Assembly (NCBI RefSeq): GCF_013403865.1
Contig: NZ_JABFDK010000008.1
Location: forward strand, 124,001-188,000
Length of the DNA: 64,000 nucleotides
Direction: 5' to 3'
Source: Winogradskyella costae
GTDB lineage: Bacteria > Bacteroidota > Bacteroidia > Flavobacteriales > Flavobacteriaceae
A program made the position numbers and the translations under genes. Below the pieces are notes generated by a model that saw only the letters and a list, made by a program, of their open reading frames with translations, was not told the DNA's origin and did not search any database. Every line of letters begins with the position of its first letter. Position 1 is the stretch's first letter. Positions 54,204 to 64,000 of this stretch are shown here, piece after piece.

Positions 54204-55865
54204 ATGTGCGGAATAGTATGTGCGTTCGATATAAAGCAAAAAGTTGAAGATTTAAGACCTCAAGTTTTAGAGATGGCAAAAACAATTCGTCACCGTGGTC
54301 CAGATTGGAGCGGAATATATAGTGATGATAAAGTAATCATGGCGCATGAGCGTTTAGCAATTGTAGATCCAGCTTCAGGAAAACAACCTTTATTAAGTCC
54401 CGATAAAAAATTAATCTTAGCTGCTAATGGTGAAATCTATAACCATAGAGAGTTACGTGCTCAGTATCCCGACTATGATTTTCAAACACAAAGTGATTGT
54501 GAAGTGATCCTAGCTTTGTATCAGGAAAAAGGAGTGGACTTTGTAGATGATATGAATGGTATTTTTGGTTTTGCGATTTATGATGTTGAAAAAGATGAGT
54601 ATTTTATAGCGAGAGATCATATGGGGATTATCCCTTTATATATAGGATGGGATAAAAACGGAACCTTTTATGTGGCATCAGAATTAAAAGCATTAGAAGG
54701 TATTTGTACTAAGATTCAATTATTTCCTCCAGGACATTATATGTCTAGTAAAGATGGGGAATTTGTGAAATGGTACAAGAGAGATTGGTTAGAGTATGAT
54801 GCTGTAAAAGACAACGAAACAAGTATTGCTGAGGTAAAACAAGCCTTAGAAGATGCCGTGCATAGACAACTAATGAGCGATGTGCCTTATGGCGTGCTAT
54901 TATCAGGTGGGTTAGATTCTTCAGTAACATCTGCTATTGCTAAAAAATATTCTGAAAGACGTATTGAAGCTGATGATAAGGAAAAAGCATGGTATCCACA
55001 ACTGCATTCGTTTTCTGTTGGGTTAGAAGGTTCACCAGATTTAGCAGCAGCTAAAAAAGTAGCTGACCATATTGGTACGGTTCATCATGAAATAAAATTC
55101 ACCATCCAAGAAGGATTAGATGCGATTAAAGATGTGATTTATAACATCGAGACTTATGATATCACTACTATCCGTTCGTCGACTCCTATGTATTTAATGG
55201 CTAGAGTTATTAAATCTATGGGAATTAAAATGGTATTATCTGGTGAAGGTGCTGATGAGTTATTTGGAGGGTATTTATATTTTCATAAAGCCCCGAGCGC
55301 GCAAGAGTTTCATGAAGAAACCGTTCGTAAATTAGATAAGTTACATATGTACGATTGTTTAAGAGCTAACAAAAGTTTGGCAGCTTGGGGAATTGAAGGT
55401 CGCGTGCCATTCTTAGATAAAGAATTTATGGATGTTGCCATGCGCATCAACCCTCAAGATAAAATGATTAATGGAGAACGTATGGAAAAATGGGTGGTCC
55501 GTAAAGCATTTGAAGATATGATTCCAGAAAGCGTAGCTTGGAGGCAAAAAGAACAATTTTCTGACGGAGTAGGTTACAGCTGGATTGATACCTTAAAAGA
55601 ACTTGTAGCAAGTGAAGTTACAGATGAACAAATACAAAATGCAGCATTCCGCTTTCCAATTAATACACCACTAAACAAAGAAGAATATTATTACAGAAGT
55701 ATTTTTGAAGGTCATTTTCCAAGTGATGCAGCAGCACTAAGTGTACCTCAAGAAGCAAGTGTAGCTTGTAGTACAGCAACGGCTTTAGAATGGGATGAGG
55801 CATTTAAAAATATGAACGATCCTTCTGGTAGAGCAATTGCTAATGTGCATGATAAAGCGTATTAG
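54204..55865 (+). CDS. asnB: Asparagine synthase B (glutamine-hydrolysing)
   Basis: 553 residues. After Met1 removal the nucleophile Cys2 starts the glutaminase domain (MCGIVCAFDIKQK, RHRGPDWSGIY, ANGEIYNHRELR). The C-terminal ATP-pyrophosphatase domain has LLSGGLDSSVTSAIA, VLSGEGADELFGGY and GRVPFLDKEFMDVAM. It makes asparagine from aspartate. Length and motifs are complete. It has a long 5' non-coding region with inverted repeats, so it is likely regulated. Confidence 0.97.
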   Translation: MCGIVCAFDIKQKVEDLRPQVLEMAKTIRHRGPDWSGIYSDDKVIMAHERLAIVDPASGKQPLLSPDKKLILAANGEIYNHRELRAQYPDYDFQTQSDCEVILALYQEKGVDFVDDMNGIFGFAIYDVEKDEYFIARDHMGIIPLYIGWDKNGTFYVASELKALEGICTKIQLFPPGHYMSSKDGEFVKWYKRDWLEYDAVKDNETSIAEVKQALEDAVHRQLMSDVPYGVLLSGGLDSSVTSAIAKKYSERRIEADDKEKAWYPQLHSFSVGLEGSPDLAAAKKVADHIGTVHHEIKFTIQEGLDAIKDVIYNIETYDITTIRSSTPMYLMARVIKSMGIKMVLSGEGADELFGGYLYFHKAPSAQEFHEETVRKLDKLHMYDCLRANKSLAAWGIEGRVPFLDKEFMDVAMRINPQDKMINGERMEKWVVRKAFEDMIPESVAWRQKEQFSDGVGYSWIDTLKELVASEVTDEQIQNAAFRFPINTPLNKEEYYYRSIFEGHFPSDAAALSVPQEASVACSTATALEWDEAFKNMNDPSGRAIANVHDKAY

Positions 55866-55922
55866 AAAAAGGCTATGAATTTAACCTCAATGAAGGTTAT
55901 TTTTACAGAAAGACAAAATCAA

Positions 55923-55960
55923 AATCTCGCTTCTGCGGGATTTTTTGTTTTCCGCAGAAG
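55923..55960 (+). terminator. Terminator with two overlapping hairpins after asnB
   Basis: AATCTCGC-TTCT-GCGGGATT followed by TTTT makes a compact terminator. An overlapping, longer pairing CTTCTGCGG / CCGCAGAAG (55930-55960) excludes it. One can form at a time. Confidence 0.7.
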
Positions 55961-56097
55961 TCTGAGGTTGTTTAGAATCAACAAAATTAAAAATAAGGTG
56001 CTTTTTAGACGATTTAAGAGGTTTTTTAGAAATTAACAAATGTTGATAATTTTTGACCTGTATAAACAAAAGGTGCTTAAAATGCGTTAAAAATCCG

Positions 56098-56144
56098 TAT
56101 ATTTGTTAGTATTCAAAAATGATACACTTGTGTCATTTTTTTTA
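56098..56144 (+). promoter_or_regulatory. Predicted gyrB promoter box followed by an attenuator-like hairpin
   Basis: TATATTTG (56098-56105) matches the -7 consensus. About 13 bp later, AATGATACAC / GTGTCATT with a two-base loop and a run of eight T residues forms a terminator-like hairpin (56118-56144), still 120 bp before gyrB. A second inverted repeat, GATCCC / GGGATC, is at 56202-56223. Confidence 0.45.
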
Positions 56145-56249
56145 TGTCAATAAGGTTCTAAATTTTTAAGACGACGTCTGAGAAGTTTAATAAATCGAAT
56201 TGATCCCTTTGAAGGATGGGATCTCATTGAAAATGCTAAAAAGAATTAA

Positions 56250-58214
<1,965 letters not shown>

Positions 58215-58240
58215 ATAGCATCATGAATAAATGAATTTAA

Positions 58241-58278
58241 AAAAAAGCGATTATGTATTAACATAGTTGCTTTTTTTT
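58241..58278 (+). terminator. Rho-independent terminator after gyrB
   Basis: AAAAAAGCGATTATGT pairs with ACATAGTTGCTTTTTT around ATTA, with two mismatches, and ends in a T-run. Confidence 0.8.
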
Positions 58279-58347
58279 ATACGCTTATTTTGAAGTTATT
58301 TGCAGGAGGAAATTTAATACTTTCTTCATTAACGGTTATTTTATTCG

Positions 58348-58355
58348 TAAATTTA
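58348..58355 (+). promoter_or_regulatory. Predicted -7 promoter box of mdh (TAAATTTA)
   Basis: ATTCGTAAATTTACG upstream of mdh repeats the TTCGTAAATTT word seen before eno and gltA. CGTAAATTTACG is also a perfect 12-bp palindrome. Confidence 0.45.
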
Positions 58356-58481
58356 CGCTTGTATTTAATACAGAATTTACACATTAAAAATATATAATTA
58401 TGGAATGCATTAAAAACTACTTTCGATAAGAATAATAATTTTAGATGAATTCCAGTCCACATTAATTTAAATAAATAACAA

Positions 58482-59408
58482 ATGAAAGTTACCGTAGTTG
58501 GCGCTGGTGCAGTTGGCGCAAGTTGTGCAGAGTATATTGCAATTAAAAATTTTGCTTCTGAAGTTGTAATCTTAGATATTAAAGAAGGTTATGCAGAAGG
58601 AAAAGCAATGGACTTAATGCAGTGTGCATCCTTAAATGGTTTTGATACAAAAATTACAGGGAGTACAAACGATTATTCTAAAACAGCAAATAGCGATATT
58701 TGTGTAATTACTTCTGGTATACCTCGTAAGCCAGGAATGACTCGTGAAGAATTAATAGGAATTAATGCAGGTATTGTTAAAACAGTATCTTCAAGTTTAG
58801 TGGAGCATTCTCCAAATACAATTATCATTGTGGTGAGTAATCCTATGGATACAATGACTTATTTGGTGCATAAGACTACAGGTTTACCAAAGCATAGAAT
58901 TATAGGAATGGGTGGAGCATTAGATTCTGCACGTTTTAAATACAGATTGGCAGAAGCTTTAGAGGCGCCGATTAGTGATGTTGACGGAATGGTAATTGGT
59001 GGACATAGCGATACAGGTATGGTGCCATTAATATCTCATGCGACAAGAAACAGTATTAAGGTTTCTGAATTTTTATCAGAAGAGCGTTTAAATCAAGTTG
59101 CAGAAGACACCAAGGTAGGTGGAGCAACATTGACTAAATTATTAGGAACTTCAGCTTGGTATGCACCAGGTGCTGCAGTGAGTGGTTTAGTTCAGGCGAT
59201 CGCTTGCGATCAAAAGAAAATTTATCCGTGCTCTACATTACTAGAAGGAGAATATGGTTTGTCTGATCTTTGTATTGGTGTGCCAGTTGTTTTAGGTAGA
59301 AATGGAATAGAAAAAATCGTTGATGTGTCGTTAAGTGATGCTGAAAAAGAACACATGAAAGCAAGTGCTGAAGGTGTTAAGAAAACGAATGGATTATTAG
59401 AACTATAA
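58482..59408 (+). CDS. mdh: Malate dehydrogenase
   Basis: 308 residues with the LDH-like MDH fold: Rossmann motif VVGAGAVGASCAEYIA, NAD-binding Asp in VVILDIKEG, substrate arginines in SGIPRKPGMTREEL, VSNPMDTMTYLVHKTTGLP and the active-site histidine in IGGHSDTGMVPL. It oxidises malate to oxaloacetate in the TCA cycle, supplying citrate synthase. It stands alone between terminators. Confidence 0.96.
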   Translation: MKVTVVGAGAVGASCAEYIAIKNFASEVVILDIKEGYAEGKAMDLMQCASLNGFDTKITGSTNDYSKTANSDICVITSGIPRKPGMTREELIGINAGIVKTVSSSLVEHSPNTIIIVVSNPMDTMTYLVHKTTGLPKHRIIGMGGALDSARFKYRLAEALEAPISDVDGMVIGGHSDTGMVPLISHATRNSIKVSEFLSEERLNQVAEDTKVGGATLTKLLGTSAWYAPGAAVSGLVQAIACDQKKIYPCSTLLEGEYGLSDLCIGVPVVLGRNGIEKIVDVSLSDAEKEHMKASAEGVKKTNGLLEL

Positions 59409-59430
59409 GCTTTAGTAATACATCTAATTA

Positions 59431-59466
59431 AAAAACCTTACTTACATTTTTGTTGGTAAGGTTTTT
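59431..59466 (+). terminator. Rho-independent terminator after mdh
   Basis: AAAAACCTTAC / GTAAGGTTTTT is a perfect 11-bp stem with a T-rich loop, 22 bp after the mdh stop. Confidence 0.85.
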
Positions 59467-59498
59467 ATGTAATAACAAGCAATTATAAAAAAAAAGAA

Positions 59499-60155
59499 AT
59501 GAAAAAAGTACTATTATTAAGTTTTGCGTTAATATTTAGTGTTAACGCAACTGCACAAACTGTAATTTCAGAAGGGGTTCTTACGGCTAATCAAACTGTA
59601 ACTAGTGATAATGCACAAGTGAATGCGCAGTTAGAAGCTATGGGAGATTCAAAAGCGACAACCTATTTCAAAGATCAAAAATCACGCACGGAAACAAGCA
59701 ATCCGATGACTGGTGATTTGGTTATCGTTTTAGATGCTGCTGAAAAACAAATGTTAATGCTATTGGATCAGCCAGGGATGGGCAAAAAATTTGTATTACA
59801 ATCTTTTGTTCCCTCTGAAGAGGATTTAAAAAGTGTAATTGTCAAAAAAGGTGACGAAACTAAGACTATATTGGGTTATGAATGTCAACAATATATCATT
59901 AATATGAAACAAAATGGTCAAGATGTAGAAATGGAAATGTTTACAACAGATAAAATTTCAGCTTTTAGCCATAACACGACTGCAATGGGAGATAAAATTG
60001 AAGGCTATCCTTTATATTTTATAATGACAATGAATCAAATGGGATCAAATATGGTAGTAACATCAGAAATAACAGAGATTAAAAAAGAGTCTGTATCCGA
60101 TGAAAAACTGAGCTTATCACCACCAGAAGGATATACCAAACTTGAAGGTATGTAA
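59499..60155 (+). CDS. Secreted DUF4412-like protein
   Basis: 218 residues with a signal peptide (MKKVLLLSFALIFSVNATAQ). The mature part is beta-rich and Met/Gln/Glu-rich: TTYFKDQKSRTETSNPMTGDLVIVLDAAEKQMLMLLDQPGMGKKF, TKTILGYECQQYII, then VTSEITEIKKESVSDEKLSLSPPEGYTKLEGM. This order (marker on conversion of the protein's state, then an ILGYECQQY motif and a final PEGY) fits the DUF4412 family of secreted Bacteroidota proteins of unknown role. A terminator follows. Confidence 0.65.
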   Translation: MKKVLLLSFALIFSVNATAQTVISEGVLTANQTVTSDNAQVNAQLEAMGDSKATTYFKDQKSRTETSNPMTGDLVIVLDAAEKQMLMLLDQPGMGKKFVLQSFVPSEEDLKSVIVKKGDETKTILGYECQQYIINMKQNGQDVEMEMFTTDKISAFSHNTTAMGDKIEGYPLYFIMTMNQMGSNMVVTSEITEIKKESVSDEKLSLSPPEGYTKLEGM

Positions 60156-60184
60156 TTGAATAGCATAGAAGATATTATTTAGAT

Positions 60185-60214
60185 AAGACTGTAGAAATAC
60201 AGTCTTTTTTTTTG
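60185..60214 (+). terminator. Rho-independent terminator
   Basis: AAGACTGTA-GAAA-TACAGTCTT with a GNRA-like tetraloop is followed by a long T-run. It is a strong terminator for the preceding gene. Confidence 0.9.
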
Positions 60215-60216
60215 TC

Positions 60217-60224
60217 TATATTTG
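60217..60224 (+). promoter_or_regulatory. Predicted -7 box (TATATTTG) next to the start codon
   Basis: A full TAnnTTTG match between the terminator and the ATG at 60229, only 4 bp from it. This would give a leaderless mRNA. Confidence 0.45.
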
Positions 60225-60228
60225 GCGC

Positions 60229-60840
60229 ATGAAAACCAAACTAAATATTGGATTGTTCGTTTTGTTCTTGGCGTTTTTAGGAACGTATTTAGAGCAAAAC
60301 ATATTACCCAATCAGCAGATTGTGGTTCAGTTTTCTGATTCAGAAATTTCTTCAGAAGACGCAGAAATTGCTATTGAAGCCATTCAAAATCAACTTCAAA
60401 ATATCGGTGTCACTCATATTGAAATAGGTCAAAATAACGAAGGCCAACTTAGAATAACATATTATAGTAATACGCATGTTAAATATATTCAGAACGCACT
60501 ATTCAATGTTGAAACGTTAAAAGTAGATTACAATTCTGCCCATAAACAATCCAATAACTTTCCTGAACATAAAAACCTAAAGGACTACGAACTTAATATC
60601 TCTGAAATTAAGACCAATGATACAATTAATTGGGATTTTGAACGCGCTCAGGTCGTTGAGGTTAATCAGAAAATAGATCGTTTATCAAATTCAAAGACCA
60701 ATAATTTTGGTAATCAATTTAGTGCCATTGAAATTAATTACAGTATTAGGGTTGCCACGGCAATTACGAATGACGCTATTGTATCGATAGATACTATTTC
60801 TTACATCATTCCTGAGGTTAGAGCAGGACCAATAGCCTAA
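60229..60840 (+). CDS. Hypothetical membrane-anchored or secreted protein
   Basis: 203 residues. The N-terminus MKTKLNIGLFVLFLAFLGTYLEQ is one hydrophobic segment (signal peptide or anchor). The next part (QQIVVQFSDSEISSEDAEIAIEAIQNQLQNIGVTHIEIGQNNEGQLRITYYS) is a beta-alpha-beta unit that looks like the small ferredoxin-like P1 subdomains of SecD proteins, and secDF is the next gene. This likeness is weak. It could assist or regulate SecDF, or be unrelated. No family is recognised. Confidence 0.6.
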   Translation: MKTKLNIGLFVLFLAFLGTYLEQNILPNQQIVVQFSDSEISSEDAEIAIEAIQNQLQNIGVTHIEIGQNNEGQLRITYYSNTHVKYIQNALFNVETLKVDYNSAHKQSNNFPEHKNLKDYELNISEIKTNDTINWDFERAQVVEVNQKIDRLSNSKTNNFGNQFSAIEINYSIRVATAITNDAIVSIDTISYIIPEVRAGPIA

Positions 60841-60928
60841 ATGGAATTATATAATCTGAAATAAATTCCACATCACTTCATAGAGCTTTTATCAATCAAA
60901 AAGCTAAAAATCAATTTATAAAAAAACA

Positions 60929-60959
60929 TTGTCGGATTATAGCGTAAACTCTATATTTG
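60929..60959 (+). promoter_or_regulatory. Predicted secDF promoter (TTG-N20-TATATTTG)
   Basis: TTG at 60929 and TATATTTG at 60952 are separated by 20 bp, the best match in the window to the Bacteroidota -33/-7 promoter. It lies 36 bp before the secDF ATG. Confidence 0.65.
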
Positions 60960-60995
60960 CGCGTTCAAAAAAATCGACATTAAATAAAAATTACA

Positions 60996-63900
60996 ATGCA
61001 AAACAAAGGAATAATTAAGCTTTTTGCGCTTTTATTTGGTTTGGTAAGTCTCTACCAATTATCATTTACTTTTAAAGCGAATCAGATAGAAGCTAATGCA
61101 GAACAAGCAGCAATTGCTAAATATGCTGATACAGAAGAGGATTACCAAACGAAAAGGAATATCGAAGAGGCTCGCTATTTAGATTCGTTGAAAACTTCTA
61201 AAATTAAAGTAGGTGAGAACTTTGAGTCTATCGAAGTATATAATTTAGGTGTTGCACAATACACTTATAATGAAGTTGAAAATAATGCCATGAACTTAGG
61301 TTTAGACCTTAAAGGTGGTATTAATGTAATTCTTCAAATCTCAGTAAAAGACATCTTAAAAGGTTTAGCTAACAAAAGCAAAAATCCGGTTTTTAATAAA
61401 GCTCTAGATGATGCTGATGAATTACAAAAAGATTCACAAGATTCTTATTTGCAATCGTTCTTTACAGCGTTTGATGCTATTAAAGGAGATACTAAATTAG
61501 CATCTCCAGATATTTTTGCGAATCGTACGCTAAGCGACGAGATTAAGTTCGATATGTCAGATAATGAGGTTAAAAACATTATCGAAACAAAAATTGATGA
61601 GTCTATTGTTTCAGCTTTCGAAGTATTACGTAAGCGTATTGATAAGTTTGGTGTAACATCACCTAACATTCAACGTTTAGGAAACTCTGGTCGTATTCTT
61701 TTAGAATTGCCAGGAGCTAAGGATATTGAGCGTGTTACGGAGTTAGTTACCACAACAGCTCAATTAGAGTTTTGGGAAACGTACAAGACACAAGATGTTC
61801 TACCTTATTTAATGGAGGTTAACCAAAATTTGGTTGAAGAAAATAAGGAAAAAGAAACAAACGATGAAGTTGCAGATGTAACGGAAGATCAAGAAGAAGA
61901 TACTTCAGATGTTATTAATGAACTTACTGGCCAAATAGAAACAGATACTACAGATGTTGCTAATATTAATCCTTTAGGAATTCAAGGTTATGGAAATGGG
62001 GGGTCAGTAATTGGTATGTTTTTATCTAAGGATAAAGAAAAAGTATTGCAGCATTTAAATGCTTCAAAAAACAGAGCTTCTTTACCTGCAGAAATGCGCT
62101 ATGTAAGATTTGTATGGGGATTACAAAATGAAGAATCTGAGTTTTCAGAACTTTATGCTATTAAAGGTAATAGAGATGGCGAACCAGAATTAAGTGGAGA
62201 TGTAATTACAGGTGCAGATCAAGATTACGACCCACGAAGTAGACCTGCAGTAAGTATGCAAATGAACTCTAAAGGAGCTAAGATTTGGGAAGAAATGACC
62301 AAGAAGGCTTACGAAACACAAGGTAATATTGCTATTGTATTAGATAACACAGTGTATTCTGCACCAAGTGTAACAACAGGCGCAATATCTGGTGGTAGAT
62401 CACAAATTTCAGGATCATTCTCACTAACTGAAGCTGTGGATTTAGCCAACGTTTTAAGAGCTGGTAAATTACCTGCTTCTGCGGAGATTGTGCAATCGGA
62501 TATCGTTGGACCTTCATTAGGACAAGAAGCTATTGATAGCGGAATGAAATCATTCGTTATCGCTTTAGCATTTGTATTACTTTGGATGATCTTTTACTAC
62601 GGAAAAGCTGGTGGTTTTGCTGATATCGCTTTATTATTAAACATCTTATTAATATTTGGTGTGCTAGCAAGTTTAGGTGCTGTACTAACCTTACCTGGTA
62701 TTGCAGGTATTGTATTAACGATTGGTATTTCGGTCGATGCAAACGTACTTATCTTCGAGAGGATTAAAGAGGAAATCGCAAAAGGAAAAACACAAAAAGA
62801 ATCTGTTAAAGACGGTTTTTCTAATGCGTTGTCTTCAATATTAGATGCAAACATTACAACAGGTTTAACTGCTTTAATATTATTTGTATTTGGTACAGGA
62901 CCAATCAAAGGTTTTGCAACAACATTAATCATTGGTATTTTAACATCTTTATTTACTGCAATTTTCATTACTCGTTTATTAGTAGATTGGTATGTTAATA
63001 GAGGAGGTAAATTAGATTTCTCTACAGGTTTAACTAAAAACTTATTTACGAATGTAAATATCGATTTCTTAAAGAAACGTAAGATTGCTTATGTCATTTC
63101 TGGAGCATTAATTTTAGCGAGTTTAGGTTCTCTATTTACTACAGGGTTAGATCAAGGTATTGATTTCGTTGGTGGTAGAACTTACCAAGTGCGTTTTGCT
63201 CAAGACATGAGTGTTGAGGAAGTTAAAGGCGAACTAGAAGATATCTTTGAGAGTGCGGAAGTAAAAACTATAGGAGGAGCAAATCAATTAAAGATTTCTA
63301 CGAAATATAAGGTAGAAGATAGTTCTTTGGAGGCTGATGAAGAGGTAGAGTCTATGTTGTTTACAGCATTACAGAAATACCTTCCAACAGGCATGACATA
63401 TGCTGAGTTTAAAACAGGTTCTGGAGATGATGCCATTGGAAAAATGTTATCTAGTAAAGTGAGTCCAACTATTGCGGATGATATTCAAAAAGCATCTATT
63501 TGGGCAATTTTAGGATCTTTAGTCGTGGTATTTTTATACATCTTATTTAGATTTAAAAAATGGCAATTCTCTCTTGGTGCAGTTGCTGCAGTTTTCCATG
63601 ATGTGTTAATTGTATTGGGGATCTATTCAATAACATGGAGATTTATGCCATTTAGCATGGAGGTTGATCAAACGTTTATTGCCGCAATCTTAACCGTAAT
63701 TGGTTACTCTTTAAATGATACGGTTGTTGTTTTTGATAGAATTAGAGAATACTTTAATGAAAACTTAGGTTGGAAATTCGATACTACAATTAACAAATCT
63801 ATAAACAGTACTATTAGTAGAACGTTAAATACGTCGTTAACTACTTTAGTTGTGTTATTGGCAATGTTCTTATTTGGTGCAGACTCACTTAAAGATTTAT

Positions 63901-64000
63901 TATTCGCTTTAATTTTGGGTGTAATAGTTGGTACATACTCTTCAGTATTTATTGCAACACCAATTATGTACGATACAGCTAAAAAAGGTAACGTAGCAGA
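60996..64000 (+). CDS. secDF: Protein translocase subunit SecDF (fused), 3' end outside window
   Basis: Open from ATG 60996 to the window end, about 1001 codons. SecD half: first helix (IIKLFALLFGLVSLYQLSF), then NLGLDLKGGINVILQISV, a periplasmic region including the acidic insert near residues 285-320, GKLPASAEIVQSDIVGPSLGQEAI and TM helices with IGISVDANVLIFERIKEE. SecF half: GLDQGIDFVGGRTYQVRF, VSPTIADDIQKASIWAI, and helices with TVIGYSLNDTVVVFDRIREYF. It uses the proton gradient to complete Sec export. The fusion is usual in Bacteroidota. Only a few codons should be missing. Confidence 0.95.
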   Translation, partial: MQNKGIIKLFALLFGLVSLYQLSFTFKANQIEANAEQAAIAKYADTEEDYQTKRNIEEARYLDSLKTSKIKVGENFESIEVYNLGVAQYTYNEVENNAMNLGLDLKGGINVILQISVKDILKGLANKSKNPVFNKALDDADELQKDSQDSYLQSFFTAFDAIKGDTKLASPDIFANRTLSDEIKFDMSDNEVKNIIETKIDESIVSAFEVLRKRIDKFGVTSPNIQRLGNSGRILLELPGAKDIERVTELVTTTAQLEFWETYKTQDVLPYLMEVNQNLVEENKEKETNDEVADVTEDQEEDTSDVINELTGQIETDTTDVANINPLGIQGYGNGGSVIGMFLSKDKEKVLQHLNASKNRASLPAEMRYVRFVWGLQNEESEFSELYAIKGNRDGEPELSGDVITGADQDYDPRSRPAVSMQMNSKGAKIWEEMTKKAYETQGNIAIVLDNTVYSAPSVTTGAISGGRSQISGSFSLTEAVDLANVLRAGKLPASAEIVQSDIVGPSLGQEAIDSGMKSFVIALAFVLLWMIFYYGKAGGFADIALLLNILLIFGVLASLGAVLTLPGIAGIVLTIGISVDANVLIFERIKEEIAKGKTQKESVKDGFSNALSSILDANITTGLTALILFVFGTGPIKGFATTLIIGILTSLFTAIFITRLLVDWYVNRGGKLDFSTGLTKNLFTNVNIDFLKKRKIAYVISGALILASLGSLFTTGLDQGIDFVGGRTYQVRFAQDMSVEEVKGELEDIFESAEVKTIGGANQLKISTKYKVEDSSLEADEEVESMLFTALQKYLPTGMTYAEFKTGSGDDAIGKMLSSKVSPTIADDIQKASIWAILGSLVVVFLYILFRFKKWQFSLGAVAAVFHDVLIVLGIYSITWRFMPFSMEVDQTFIAAILTVIGYSLNDTVVVFDRIREYFNENLGWKFDTTINKSINSTISRTLNTSLTTLVVLLAMFLFGADSLKDLLFALILGVIVGTYSSVFIATPIMYDTAKKGNVA

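Noticed and set aside
55887..56069. 60-residue minus-strand frame after asnB
   Set aside because: It spans the asnB terminator hairpins and has no coding character.

Overview
The window is an AT-rich chromosomal segment of a member of the Bacteroidota, almost certainly a Flavobacteriaceae. The signs are SecD and SecF fused in one protein, promoter-like boxes of the TAnnTTTG type instead of TATAAT, few Shine-Dalgarno sequences, an ECF sigma / FecR / TonB-receptor set, paired DUF2911 proteins and the typical flavobacterial order rpoA-rplQ-carA-eno-gltA. Most of it is ordinary core genome: information processing (rpoA, rplQ, argS, ffh, gyrB, ftsH, rsfS, rluF, queE, secDF), central and nucleotide metabolism (carA, eno, gltA, mdh, pyrE, folD, asnB, birA) and phospholipid synthesis (cdsA, psd). 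I saw no rRNA, tRNA, CRISPR array, transposase or integrase. Layout: 1-6.7 kb holds the end of the ribosomal alpha operon, carA, a large MG2/TonB-plug-like envelope protein and eno. 6.9-13.2 kb is an accessory island inserted between eno and the DUF481-gltA genes. 13.4-25 kb holds gltA, a guanidino-hydrolase, the ACBP-psd-cdsA-LUD-ftsH-rsfS run, birA, pyrE and a NUDIX gene. 24.4-27.9 kb is a three-gene operon of RimK-like ATP-grasp, GCS2-like ligase and N-formylglutamate amidohydrolase. 28.4-37.5 kb holds an M14 peptidase, CtlX, a TPR histidine kinase and argS. 37.6-44 kb is a TonB receptor / FecR / sigma set facing a modular surface lipoprotein. 44-52 kb holds ffh, folD, a broken membrane-protein gene and a six-gene minus-strand run ending at a HerA-like ATPase. 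52-64 kb holds queE, two DUF2911 proteins, asnB, gyrB, mdh, two small secreted or membrane proteins and secDF, which runs off the end. The most interesting part is the 6.9-13.2 kb island. Two short peptide genes share an identical 16-residue leader start and a double-glycine cleavage site. Their predicted mature parts each have four cysteines, two of them in a conserved C-terminal C-x-Y-D-C-x-H-D-G-x-G block. Each peptide gene is followed at once by a gene for a lipoprotein with a TlpA-like thioredoxin domain. Upstream lies a gene for a membrane protein joining a catalytically dead C39-peptidase-like domain, a VKOR domain and a thioredoxin domain. This looks like a secreted disulfide-bonded peptide system with its own oxidative folding machinery. 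The island is also decaying: the response-regulator gene at its start has an in-frame stop inside its DNA-binding domain, and just after the second cassette lie scattered pieces of a C39 peptidase domain, the part of a bacteriocin ABC transporter that cuts double-glycine leaders. The cassette therefore seems to be a tandem-duplicated peptide locus that has lost its local processing transporter. Second in interest are the ATP-grasp/GCS2/amidohydrolase operon, which should make an unknown amide-linked product, and the repeat-built lipoprotein beside the sigma/FecR/TonB set.
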